From Kiritimatiellia bacterium (GTDB taxonomy: Bacteria > Verrucomicrobiota > Kiritimatiellia > RFP12 > UBA1067), in the NCBI GenBank assembly GCA_016296065.1, contig JAEDKA010000038.1, forward strand, positions 1-35,173: DNA of 35,173 nt. The letters are read 5' to 3'. Under the pieces are notes generated by a model. That model did no database searches. It was given only the letters and a program-made list of their open reading frames with translations, and was not told the DNA's origin. A program made the translations under genes and the position numbers. Below are positions 19,584-27,385 of this stretch, piece by piece. Position 1 is the stretch's first letter; each line of letters starts with the position of its first letter.

Positions 19584-21567
19584 TGTTCTTTTCCAGATAG
19601 TGTTGAAGTGCTGTCTTGAGAACCTTGTATCCGCCGGGTGTCGGATAGTCGCCGGTGAAATACCAGTCGCCGATGGCGGATTTAGTGGTTAGGTGGTTAG
19701 GTAGTTGGGGGGTTGGGTAGTTAGGTGGTGGTTGCAGGCACCGTCGAAGATCATCCACCGTTTGATACACAACCTTCACCTCGGCCTTCATTCCTGGAGG
19801 GGTGAGAAGGCGCGCGATCTCCGCGCAGTGCTGCTCCTCGGTGAAGCGGGCGTAGAGCGCGGCGAGGGGATTGTTTTTGACAGGATTTACAAGATTTACA
19901 TGATTCTTGGGGTCTTGGGGTATGTCCCCAGATAATCTTGTCAATCCTGTTAATCCTGTCAAAGAACTCTCTTCATCAGCTAAGGCGCTCCGAAATGCTT
20001 TCTCGGCATTCGCTCCCAGCAAATTGACGAGCGCCTTGAACGCGACCAGTTCGCCTAAGGTGGACATGTCGATTCCGTAGCAGTCGGGATAGCGGATCGG
20101 CGGTGCGGACGATGCGATCACTATGCGCTTGGGACCCAGCCTGTCGAGCATCGGAAGAATCGCGTTCTTCATCGTGTTGCCGCGCACGATGGAGTCGTCG
20201 AGAACGACGAGCGTGTCGTCCTTTCTGACGAGTCCGTATGTGACGTCATAGACGTGCTTGTAGAATTCGCGCCGCGCCGCGGCGTCCGCGATGAATGTGC
20301 GGAACTTCGCGTCCTTGACGATCACCTCGCCGAAGCGGGGGATAAATGTCGCACGCGAAGTCCGCAAAGATCGCGAAGTGGCTTCAAGCTTTTCGCTTTG
20401 TGGACTTTGCGAACTTTGCGTGAGGCATTCTACGAAAAGCGCTTCCAAAAGGCCGTGGAAGGCGATGCGCGCGGAGTTGGGGATGTAGCTGAAGAAGATG
20501 TCTTCGAGCGGTGCGTCAGCAGCCTTGAGTATGCGCGGCAGAAGCGCCGCGCCGAGCGCCTTGCGCTCGCGGTGTATGTCGGCGTCGTTCGCGCGCGAGA
20601 AGTAGATGCGCTCGAAGGAGCAGGGGCGGGGGTTGGCTTTGATGTCCGAACTTAGTTCGGACATCATGACTTCGCCGCTCGGCGAGACGACTAGCGCCTT
20701 GCCGGGCGGGAGCTCTTTCACCGCCTCCGGCGGGACGTCGAAGGCGGCCTGAATCGCAGGTCTCTCGCTCGCGACAACGACGACATTCTCGTCGGCATAA
20801 TAGAACCCTGGCCGTATGCCGCAAGGATCGCGCGTCGCGAAAGCCCAGCCGTCGCCTGTCGCGCCGCAGAGCGTCCATGCGCCGTCGGCATTGGCGAGCG
20901 CGCGGGAAAGGGCGGAAGCGATATTGCCGGCGGCAAGTTCCTTCGCGATGAGTTCGCAGATGAGATAGCCGTCGGCCTTGCTTGTCGGGAATGCGCCGTG
21001 CCGCGCATAGTTGTCGAAGAGCTCATGGGCGTTCGTCAGGTTGAAGTTCCCGGCGAGGAGAAGCGTGTGCTTGAGATCGCTCGACTCGTGGACGAACGGA
21101 TGGCAGAAGGCGGTGTCGTTTTTTCCGAAGGTCGCATAGCGTAGATGGCCGAGGAAGATGCGGTCGAAACTTTCTTTGACAGGATTTACAGGATTAACAA
21201 GATTTTTTTTGTATGGAGTATCCCCCGAGCGCAACAAAGTCGCCGCATACGAGTTCAATGTGGAATGCAAACCTTCAGATAATCCTGTCAATCCTGTTAA
21301 TCCTGTCTCGGCTCTACTCCGCTTCGCAATCATCCCAAGCACGTCGGCGAGGGGCGTTGCCGATGCCGATTTTGCGATCCAGTATGGTTCTTCGCCCGGG
21401 ACGGGGCGAGCGCGAAGGATCGCCGCGCCCGCCCCGTCCTGTCCGCGGTTGTGCTGCTTCTCCAGGAGAAGCGAAAGCTTTGTCCCGCCGAAGTCCCCCG
21501 TGGTGGACGGCGGTCTTCTCAAGACCACCATCGCCACGGCGCATTCATGCTTTATCTCGTCCGACAT
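19567..21567 (-). CDS. purF: Amidophosphoribosyltransferase with several in-frame insertions
   Basis: 666 aa, longer than typical PurF. First committed step of purine synthesis: PRPP plus glutamine to phosphoribosylamine. The N-terminus MSDEIKHECAVAM is of the Bacteroidetes type, with Cys9 as probable glutaminase nucleophile; EKQHNRGQDGAG and FLGHLRYATFG follow. The PRTase signature is VVLDDSIVRGNTMKNAI. The C-terminus DWYFTGDYPTPGG is conserved in this subtype. Inserts come from two family A elements (TGLTGLTGL ... NPVNPVK near the N-terminal domain; LTGLTGLTRL ... NPVK near the C-terminus), one family B palindrome (around QSSQSPQSEKLEATSRSLRT) and an octamer repeat (PNYPTPQLPN). The start lies 1 nt from the glnA stop and the end overlaps carA. 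Confidence 0.93.
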   Translation of the reverse strand: MSDEIKHECAVAMVVLRRPPSTTGDFGGTKLSLLLEKQHNRGQDGAGAAILRARPVPGEEPYWIAKSASATPLADVLGMIAKRSRAETGLTGLTGLSEGLHSTLNSYAATLLRSGDTPYKKNLVNPVNPVKESFDRIFLGHLRYATFGKNDTAFCHPFVHESSDLKHTLLLAGNFNLTNAHELFDNYARHGAFPTSKADGYLICELIAKELAAGNIASALSRALANADGAWTLCGATGDGWAFATRDPCGIRPGFYYADENVVVVASERPAIQAAFDVPPEAVKELPPGKALVVSPSGEVMMSELSSDIKANPRPCSFERIYFSRANDADIHRERKALGAALLPRILKAADAPLEDIFFSYIPNSARIAFHGLLEALFVECLTQSSQSPQSEKLEATSRSLRTSRATFIPRFGEVIVKDAKFRTFIADAAARREFYKHVYDVTYGLVRKDDTLVVLDDSIVRGNTMKNAILPMLDRLGPKRIVIASSAPPIRYPDCYGIDMSTLGELVAFKALVNLLGANAEKAFRSALADEESSLTGLTGLTRLSGDIPQDPKNHVNLVNPVKNNPLAALYARFTEEQHCAEIARLLTPPGMKAEVKVVYQTVDDLRRCLQPPPNYPTPQLPNHLTTKSAIGDWYFTGDYPTPGGYKVLKTALQHYLEKNNERSY
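19687..19726 (-). repeat. Five tandem octamers RGTTRGGK inside purF
   Basis: GGTTAGGT, GGTTAGGT, AGTTGGGG, GGTTGGGT, AGTTAGGT. Translated on the minus strand as a Pro-rich stretch between the PRTase domain and the conserved C-terminal motif. Confidence 0.85.
19877..19962 (-). repeat. Palindromic element family A, copy 4 (in purF)
   Basis: Arms TTGACAGGATTTACAAGATT and AATCCTGTTAATCCTGTCAA, centre TTGGGGTATGTCCCCA. Read as LTGLTGLTRL ... NLVNPVK. Confidence 0.9.
20353..20421 (-). repeat. Palindromic element family B (in purF)
   Basis: Arms ACGCGAAGTCCGCAAAGATC and GGACTTTGCGAACTTTGCGT, 69 bp = 23 codons, an imperfect inverted repeat unlike family A. Translated as a Ser/Gln-rich loop. Confidence 0.75.
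21176..21307 (-). repeat. Palindromic element family A, copy 5, enlarged (in purF)
   Basis: Arms TTGACAGGATTTACAGGATT and AATCCTGTCAATCCTGTTAA (with ATCCTGTC after). The centre is enlarged to about 70 bp, giving 132 bp = 44 codons. Read as TGLTGLTGL ... NLVNPVNPVK. Confidence 0.88.
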
Positions 21568-21568
21568 T

Positions 21569-23671
21569 TCAGTAGAGGAAGAGCATGTCGCGGTACTTCG
21601 GGAGCGGCCAGCGCGCTTCGGAAACCCTCTTCTCCAATGAGTCGACGGTCGTGCGCAGCGCCTGCATGGAGGCGAGCGTGGCCGCGCTGTCCGAGCGCAT
21701 GATCGCGTCGTCGAGCTTGCCGATCTCGGTGCGCAGCGCGTCGAGTCCTGCGCCGAGCTCCACGAGCTCTTCGCGGAGTGCGGAAGTTCCGGACGCCACG
21801 CCGACGCTGTTCGCCGCTTCGTAAGCCTGCGCCGTCTCGAGGTACTCCGCCTTGGCCGCGGGGAGAATAAGCTCGGACGCTATGTCGCGTGCGCAAGTGC
21901 CTTCGATGCGGACTTTCTTCTCGTACTCCTCAAGGAATATCTCGTGGCGGCTTTCGAGTTCGCGTTTCGTCATGACGCCGTACTTCTCGAAGAGCGCCGC
22001 GTTCTCCTTCTTCGCGAGCGCGGCGAGGGCGGACGGCGTGTCGGGGAAGTTGGGCAGTCCGCGCTTCGCCGCTTCCTTCGGCCAGTCGGCCTCGTATCCG
22101 TTGCCGTTGAAGACGACGCGCTTGTGCGCCTTGAGCGAAGTTTGCAGAATCTTCTGGAGCGCGTTGTGGAAGGCCGCGGTGTGCTCACCGGGCTTCGCCT
22201 TGCCGGCGACCTTCGTCTTTTCCAGCTCGTCGGCGATGCGGTCGACGGATTCGGCGACGATCGTGTTGAGGACGGTCATAGGTCCCGAGCAGCACACGCT
22301 CGAACCAGGCGCGCGGAACTCGAACTTGTTGCCCGTGAACGCGAAGGGCGAGGTGCGGTTGCGGTCCGTCGCGTCCTTCGGAATCGCCGGCAGCGTGTCG
22401 ACGCCGATCTTGAGCGTGCCTTTCGCCTCGTGCTTGGCGCTCTTCGGGTTTTCAAGGCGTTCGAGCACCTCCGCGAGCTGGTCGCCGACGTAGATCGAGA
22501 TGACGGCTGGCGGCGCTTCGTTCGCGCCGAGACGATGGTCGTTGCCCGCACCCGCGACCGAGGCGCGCAGGAGATCGGCGTGTTTGTCGACCGCCTCGAT
22601 GACGGCGCAGAGCATCGTGAGGAAGACGGCGTTCTCGTCCGGATTCGAGCCCGGGTCGAGCAGGTTCTTTCCGCCGTAGGCGACGGACCAGTTGTTGTGC
22701 TTGCCCGATCCGTTGACGCCCGCGTACGGCTTTTCGTGGAGAAGGCATTTGAGTCCGTGCTTCTCGGCGACATTGCGCAGCGTGTCCATCACGAGCATGT
22801 TGTGGTCGCTCGCGAGGTTGAGTTCCTCGAACTGCGGCGCGAGCTCGAACTGCGCGGGCGCGACTTCGTTGTGGCGTGTCTTCGCCGGGATGCCGAGTTT
22901 CCACAGCTCGCGTTCGACATCGTTCATGAACGACAGGACGCGGTCAGGGATCGTGCCGAAGTAGTGGTCCTCGAGCTGCTGGCCCTTCGCGGACGGCGCA
23001 CCAAAGAGCGTGCGGCCCGTGAGCACGAGGTCTGGGCGCTTCTTCCAGTATTCCTTGTCAACGAGGAAGTATTCCTGCTCCGCGCCAAGCGTGCAGGCCG
23101 AATGCGCCTCGGGGCGTCCGAAGAGCTTCATGAGGCGCTTCAGCGATTTGTCGAGCGCCTGCATCGACCGCAGAAGGGGTGTCTTCTTGTCAAGCGATTC
23201 GCCCGTGTAAGCGCAGAACGCAGTCGGGATGCACAGCGTCGCTCCGTTGGAGTGGCGCTTGATGAACGCAGGGCTCGTCGGATCCCACGCCGTGTAGCCG
23301 CGCGCCTCGAAGGTGGAGCGGATTCCGCCGGACGGGAACGAGCTCGCGTCCGGCTCGCCTACGATGAGGTTCTTTCCGCTGAACTGCATGATCGGCTCGC
23401 CGTCCTTCAGTTCCAGGAAGGAGTCGTGCTTCTCGGCGGTCGAGCCGGTCATCGGAAGGAACCAGTGCGTGTAGTGCGTCGCGCCGCGGTCCATCGCCCA
23501 GTGGCGAATCCCGTGCGCGACTTCGCCGGCGATCGACGGATCGAGCGGCTTCCCTTCCTGGATCGTCGCCTGGAGCTTCTTAGCCGTGTCCTTGCTCAGG
23601 TATGTCCTTATCGCCTCGTCGCCGAATACGTCTTCGCCGAAGTGCGTCGCGCTCTTTGTCTCTTCCGTCAT
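21569..23671 (-). CDS. glnN: Glutamine synthetase type III
   Basis: 700 aa from ATG 23671, the size of GSIII enzymes. Condenses glutamate, ammonia and ATP to glutamine. GSIII landmarks: FLPMTGSTAEKHDSF, FSGKNLIVGEPDASSFPSGG, TLGAEQEYFLVDKEYW, GVNGSGKHNNWSVAYGG, and the C-terminal region through LPKYRDMLFLY. I preferred 23671 (AAGGAAA about 7 nt upstream) over an in-frame ATG at 23776, because the TTGGCAC/GTGCTAA promoter-like motif at 23724-23742 lies between them. First gene of a leftward operon with purF, carA and pyrG, the three glutamine users. The stop is 1 nt from the purF ATG. Confidence 0.95.
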   Translation of the reverse strand: MTEETKSATHFGEDVFGDEAIRTYLSKDTAKKLQATIQEGKPLDPSIAGEVAHGIRHWAMDRGATHYTHWFLPMTGSTAEKHDSFLELKDGEPIMQFSGKNLIVGEPDASSFPSGGIRSTFEARGYTAWDPTSPAFIKRHSNGATLCIPTAFCAYTGESLDKKTPLLRSMQALDKSLKRLMKLFGRPEAHSACTLGAEQEYFLVDKEYWKKRPDLVLTGRTLFGAPSAKGQQLEDHYFGTIPDRVLSFMNDVERELWKLGIPAKTRHNEVAPAQFELAPQFEELNLASDHNMLVMDTLRNVAEKHGLKCLLHEKPYAGVNGSGKHNNWSVAYGGKNLLDPGSNPDENAVFLTMLCAVIEAVDKHADLLRASVAGAGNDHRLGANEAPPAVISIYVGDQLAEVLERLENPKSAKHEAKGTLKIGVDTLPAIPKDATDRNRTSPFAFTGNKFEFRAPGSSVCCSGPMTVLNTIVAESVDRIADELEKTKVAGKAKPGEHTAAFHNALQKILQTSLKAHKRVVFNGNGYEADWPKEAAKRGLPNFPDTPSALAALAKKENAALFEKYGVMTKRELESRHEIFLEEYEKKVRIEGTCARDIASELILPAAKAEYLETAQAYEAANSVGVASGTSALREELVELGAGLDALRTEIGKLDDAIMRSDSAATLASMQALRTTVDSLEKRVSEARWPLPKYRDMLFLY

Positions 23672-23723
23672 TGTCGTTTCCTTGTTTTCGCCGAATGCGA
23701 CCATCGCATCCGACGCCGGACAA

Positions 23724-23742
23724 TTAGCACACGCCGTGCCAA
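23724..23742 (-). promoter_or_regulatory. Sigma-54-like / palindromic motif upstream of glnA
   Basis: Minus strand TTGGCAC-GGCGT-GTGCTAA: GG and GC separated by exactly 10 nt, as in -24/-12 promoters. A start near 23715 would give a leader of about 44 nt. The 23777-23894 stretch beyond shows no gene. Confidence 0.7.
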
Positions 23743-23894
23743 CTGAAGATTTGTCGCCGTTTTCAGGCGATTTCACTGATTCGTCTTTCTATCACGACAT
23801 TTTTCTGTAGAAGTGTTTAGGTGATGTTACAAAAGATGTAATCGATGGCGGATGTTGAGAGGCGTCGCTTCTTGCGCTAATCGCGAGACGTGCG

Positions 23895-25358
23895 TCAGAA
23901 CTTGAAGTCGAGCTGCCAGCGGACGAAGTACGCGGGCCTGCCGCTTTCGTAGTATCCGCCAGGGTTGAACAGTTCGCCGACGACGTGCGCGACGATTTCG
24001 ATTCTGTCGAAGCCTTCAGCGCCTGGCGGGGCGAGGCGGATCGGGAAGTCGTACCGCGCAGCGGTGAGGAGTCCCTTGTAGCCCGAGCCGCTTCCATCCG
24101 CATGGCCGAGTCCGTCGCGAACCGCTGCGAACATCGGTCCCGTGTAGAAGTACATCGCGTGGCGTGGTCCGAAAGTCATCGTAAGCTTCGCCTTCGCGTA
24201 GACCATGTTCGACCACCAGCAGTTCTCGTAGAGGCTGCCATAGACGAGCATTTCGCTGTCCTGCGTGTAGCGCCCCCACATTGGATCCCACGACGTGTCG
24301 TTGTCGTCTTTGCCGGTTCTGTGCCTGTCGCCGGAATAGTAGGTCACCGCGGACGACAGGACGCCTTTGACGCCTTCGAGGAAGCCGGGCCTGCACTTGA
24401 GTTCGGCGTGCACCATCCAGCCTCCGGCCTGGCGGTTTCCGTCGAGGATGCGCCCGAACTGCCGCGCAGTCTCGAACTCCGCGCTCCAGACGTCGGAGAA
24501 CCGAGGCTCCGCCCAGATTCCGAGGCACGATATCTCGCGTGCCGGACGCTCCCTCGGTGCTGGGCTTTGCGTCGTGTGAGACTCAGTTCGCTTGAAGATC
24601 GAGTACAGCTTGAAGGGGAGCGCTCCGTCGAGCGCGGTTTCGGAGTAGACGAGTCCGCCGCCCCATTCGTCGAGGTCGTTCGTGTCGGACATGTTGATGC
24701 AGTTGAGCGAGCGGCCGCGGCTGCGCGAGGTGCCGAAGCGCAGGTCGCTTCTTCCGCTGTTGTACATTGCGAAGACGTCAAGATGCCGCGTTTCGCCGAA
24801 GTGGAGCCGTGCGCGCGCCATGTCGGAGTAGAAGCTGCGCGAGCCGTCCGTCGGCGTTGGCTCGGCGATGATGCGGTCGAGTCCGAACACGGAGTGTCCG
24901 CCGACGAAGAGGTCCTGCCGTCCGAGCCTGAAGTCGACCGCAGACACGCCTAGACCGGCGAGAACGTCCCATTCGAGGCCCCTGCCCTCAAGGTACAGGT
25001 TGTCGAGGAACACTTCGTCGGGGAAGTAGTAGGCGCGACTGTGACGAGAGACGTCGAGTGTCGGATAGTGCCGGAACTCGTCGGCTATGCGCGCGTAGAG
25101 CGTAAAGGGTCCGGACTCCGCGGAGAAGTAGACGCGCGGACGCATGCGGAGCTGGTTACGCGACTTTGCGCGTACGGACGGCGTCTGCGAATAGGCGTCG
25201 CCCGGGAGCCCCGGAAGGTTCGCCATGATTTCCTGCCTGATCCTGAAGTCCGCCCCGGCGCTGAACTTCACGCCTGTCGCATCTTCTTCATCCGCATGGC
25301 AAGTCGCCAGCGCGGCGGCTGCCAGCGCGGTCGACAACAACTGTAGTTTTGTTTTCAT
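23895..25358 (-). CDS. Outer-membrane beta-barrel porin, alginate-export-like
   Basis: 487 aa. Signal peptide MKTKLQLLSTALAAAALATCHA, then alternating amphipathic strands throughout (for example FRIRQEIMANL, RMRPRVYFSAESGPFTLYAR, FRLGRQDLFVGG, ELKCRPGFLEG) and a terminal aromatic, WQLDFKF, as expected for a BAM-inserted barrel. Pattern and length suggest the alginate_exp/porin group; the substrate cannot be named. Its ATG is 20 nt downstream of a strong 16-bp hairpin and a short leader reading frame, so expression may be attenuated. It lies between the glnA operon and the glutamate-cysteine-ligase-like gene. Confidence 0.8.
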   Translation of the reverse strand: MKTKLQLLSTALAAAALATCHADEEDATGVKFSAGADFRIRQEIMANLPGLPGDAYSQTPSVRAKSRNQLRMRPRVYFSAESGPFTLYARIADEFRHYPTLDVSRHSRAYYFPDEVFLDNLYLEGRGLEWDVLAGLGVSAVDFRLGRQDLFVGGHSVFGLDRIIAEPTPTDGSRSFYSDMARARLHFGETRHLDVFAMYNSGRSDLRFGTSRSRGRSLNCINMSDTNDLDEWGGGLVYSETALDGALPFKLYSIFKRTESHTTQSPAPRERPAREISCLGIWAEPRFSDVWSAEFETARQFGRILDGNRQAGGWMVHAELKCRPGFLEGVKGVLSSAVTYYSGDRHRTGKDDNDTSWDPMWGRYTQDSEMLVYGSLYENCWWSNMVYAKAKLTMTFGPRHAMYFYTGPMFAAVRDGLGHADGSGSGYKGLLTAARYDFPIRLAPPGAEGFDRIEIVAHVVGELFNPGGYYESGRPAYFVRWQLDFKF

Positions 25359-25378
25359 CTTTTTGTTCGTGGTGTGTA

Positions 25379-25426
25379 AAACGAAAGACGCGGAATGTCC
25401 CTTGGGGCAATCCGCGTCTTTCGTTT
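25379..25426 (-). terminator. Strong hairpin just upstream of the porin ATG (attenuator or terminator)
   Basis: Perfect 16-bp arms, AAACGAAAGACGCGGA-type at 25379-25394 and TCCGCGTCTTTCGTTT-type at 25411-25426, with a 16-nt loop. On the minus strand it is followed by TTTTACAC and then the porin gene. No upstream minus-strand gene needs a terminator here except the 26-aa reading frame below. Confidence 0.6.
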
Positions 25427-25444
25427 CGAGTCGGCTCTGTTCGG

Positions 25445-25525
25445 CTATGCGACAACCTCCCCGGCGGATATGCCCCCGTCGGGAATGATAATGGCGATAA
25501 GCCTAATAAGAGCGTTTGCGTTCAT
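25445..25525 (-). CDS. Candidate 26-aa leader peptide upstream of the porin gene
   Basis: Reads MNANALIRLIAIIIPDGGIS, then AGEVVA and TAG. Its ATG is 10 nt after a TGn-extended consensus -10 (TGATATAAT on the minus strand, 25535-25543), so it would be translated leaderless. It is followed 18 nt later by the strong hairpin and then the porin gene. The composition (six Ile, four Ala) does not point clearly at one regulating amino acid. It could equally be an independent tiny gene. Confidence 0.4.
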   Translation of the reverse strand: MNANALIRLIAIIIPDGGISAGEVVA

Positions 25526-25534
25526 GTCGCAGAG

Positions 25535-25543
25535 ATTATATCA
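25535..25543 (-). promoter_or_regulatory. Extended -10 promoter for leader and porin
   Basis: Minus strand TGATATAAT, a perfect TGn-TATAAT; no convincing -35. The remaining gap 25544-25769 contains the palindrome CCCCGCGGGG (25740-25749) and no gene that I can support. Confidence 0.5.
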
Positions 25544-25769
25544 TTTGCATCTACGCCGTTTCGTGTCCGCAGGTTACGGCTGCTGTGTCCAGGGCTAAAT
25601 ACGAAGTTCGACGACCGAGTTGGTAGTGTCGGCTAAGTAGGCATAGACGTTGCCTATGACCGTGCGTTTATATTTCCGATTACCATCTGGCGTCGCCGAT
25701 ATGGGATAATGTCCGTGTTGTCCCCGCTCCGCAAATCCCCCCCGCGGGGCGGGGCAACCTGACAGAACC

Positions 25770-27164
25770 ATGAGAGAAGAGAGCACCATAGTTTCGGACG
25801 CGCTTGATGCGCGCTTCTTCGCTCCGCTGCGGCGCGAGCGCACGCGGCGCGTGGGCGTCGAGCTTGAGTTTCCGGTGTGGAACCTCGCGCCGGGAAGGGC
25901 GACTGACTTCGCCGCCGTGCATTCGGCGACGGACGATTTTCTCTCCCGCTTTCCTTTCTCCGAACAGGTGCGCGACGATCAGGGTGCGATATACCGCGCG
26001 ACTGATCCGGCGACGCGCGACGAGATTTCCTTCGACTGCTCCTACAATACGCTGGAGCTCTCGTTCGGTCCGGATGAGGACATCAACGCGACTCGCCGCC
26101 GCTTCACCGCCTACTACGCCGCGCTTCAGGAGGCGCTCGGACGCCGCGGGCACGCCTTGACGGGAATGGGGATCAATCCGCGCTGGCGCGAGAACCGTCC
26201 GGAGCCGATCGGAAACGGACGCTACAGGATGCTTCTCCACCATCTCAAGTCCTACTCCAAGTACGGCGGCTCGCCGCGGTTCCACGACCATCCGGACTTC
26301 GGGCTCTTCTCCTGCGCCTCGCAGACGCAGGTCGACGCGGACGAGAAGACGGTCATCGCGATGATAAACGCCTTCAACCTCCTTGAGCCGTTCAAGGCGG
26401 TGCTCTTCGCGAACTCTCCCTTCGGTCGGCGGCACGAGACGCTGTGCGGCCGTGACAGCCTGTGGAGCCGGAGCCTCCACGGACTCAATCCGCACAACTG
26501 CGGCATGTACGGCGTCACGATACGCTCGCTTTCCGACATTCTCGGCTATCTTGAGTCGACGAGCATCTACTGCGTCGAGCGTGGAGACAGATACATCAAC
26601 TTCCCGCCGGTTCCGCTGCGCGACTACCTGCGCCTTGGAAGCTTCTCCGGCGAATACTGGGATTCCGCAGCGAAGGTGCATCTTCCGTGTGTTGTCCGTC
26701 CGCAGCCATCGGACGTTGCCTGGCTGCGTCCGTTCAAGTTCGAGGACCTCACGCAGCGCGGCACGGTGGAGTTCCGGTCCGTCTGCGAGCAGCCCGTCCG
26801 CGAGGCGTTCGCGTCCGCCGCGTTCCACGCCGGGCTCGCCGAGCGCGTCGGGGAGCTTCTCGCGCTGCTGTCCGAGGACACGGTCCTATACGGACACGGC
26901 TACGGCGCGGCGGAGCTTCGCGGAATGATGATACGCCGCGCCTGGCCGTCGTTCGTCGACCGCGCGGACCTCTCGGCGAGACTCCACAGCATTCTCGACA
27001 TCGCAGAGAAGGGGCTCGCATTGCGCGGCTTCGGCGAAGAGCCGCTTCTCGGCCCGCTGCGCAGACGCGCCGACACGCTCGCGAGTCCCGCGCGGGAGCA
27101 TCTCTCCCGCCTCGAGCGCGGCGAATCGCTAGACTCTATCGCGGTTGATTACGGCAGACTGTGA
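25770..27164 (+). CDS. Glutamate-cysteine ligase family protein (GCS2-like)
   Basis: 464 aa. The opening RRVGVELEFPVWNL is the nucleotide/glutamate-binding strand of the glutamate-cysteine ligase superfamily; FDCSYNTLELSFGPD, HALTGMGINPRW, SPRFHDHPDFGLFSCASQTQVD and RGTVEFRSVCEQPV follow family patterns. It would join glutamate to cysteine as the first step of glutathione, or ligate glutamate to another amine; no glutathione synthetase is nearby. No strong ribosome binding site. The frame stays open for 31 codons past the TGA stop. Divergent from the porin. Confidence 0.72.
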   Translation: MREESTIVSDALDARFFAPLRRERTRRVGVELEFPVWNLAPGRATDFAAVHSATDDFLSRFPFSEQVRDDQGAIYRATDPATRDEISFDCSYNTLELSFGPDEDINATRRRFTAYYAALQEALGRRGHALTGMGINPRWRENRPEPIGNGRYRMLLHHLKSYSKYGGSPRFHDHPDFGLFSCASQTQVDADEKTVIAMINAFNLLEPFKAVLFANSPFGRRHETLCGRDSLWSRSLHGLNPHNCGMYGVTIRSLSDILGYLESTSIYCVERGDRYINFPPVPLRDYLRLGSFSGEYWDSAAKVHLPCVVRPQPSDVAWLRPFKFEDLTQRGTVEFRSVCEQPVREAFASAAFHAGLAERVGELLALLSEDTVLYGHGYGAAELRGMMIRRAWPSFVDRADLSARLHSILDIAEKGLALRGFGEEPLLGPLRRRADTLASPAREHLSRLERGESLDSIAVDYGRL

Positions 27165-27260
27165 TGCGCAGGAGCCGATGGGGACGCACCCCACGGAAAC
27201 GAGTATATCCACAATCCCGAAGACTATCAGATGGTCTACATGAACTACTCGCGGCTGTAG
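27165..27260 (+). other. In-frame open extension after the UGA stop of the ligase gene
   Basis: Directly after the stop the same frame reads CAGADGDAPHGNEYIHNPED and then YQMVYMNYSRL before TAG. The composition looks protein-like. It may be a genuine readthrough tail, the remains of a longer ancestral C-terminus, or chance. The rest of the gap to 27354 shows nothing further. Confidence 0.3.
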
Positions 27261-27354
27261 TATCGCGCACAGGCTGTTACGCACTTTGTAATTCCGTGCC
27301 GCAAGTTGGAACGGGAATGTAAGCCAGAGTGTCATATCCGCGTGCTTTATGCCG

Positions 27355-27373
27355 TTGGCACGGGATGTGCTAA
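27355..27373 (+). promoter_or_regulatory. Sigma-54-like / palindromic motif upstream of glnK
   Basis: TTGGCAC-GGGAT-GTGCTAA; GG (27357-27358) and GC (27369-27370) are 10 nt apart. A start near 27382 would leave a leader of only about 4 nt before the glnK ATG. Confidence 0.7.
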
Positions 27374-27385
27374 ATGGTGGGCATT

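Noticed and set aside
16721..21307. CRISPR-like array from repeated ATCCTGT units
   Set aside because: Copies are kilobases apart, palindromic, of unequal length and inside genes; no regular spacers or cas genes.
21944..23746. 600-aa open frame on the plus strand opposite glnA
   Set aside because: Arg/Glu/Val-rich mirror of a GC-rich gene with clear GSIII motifs; a codon-bias shadow.
23671..23776. N-terminal extension of glnA from ATG 23776
   Set aside because: It would place the promoter-like motif inside the gene, the residues are unlike GSIII N-termini, and the better ribosome binding site precedes 23671.
25379..25543. Known riboswitch (for example a glutamine riboswitch) upstream of the porin
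   Set aside because: The hairpin is a simple perfect stem, and I could not find the conserved cores of known nitrogen-related riboswitches.
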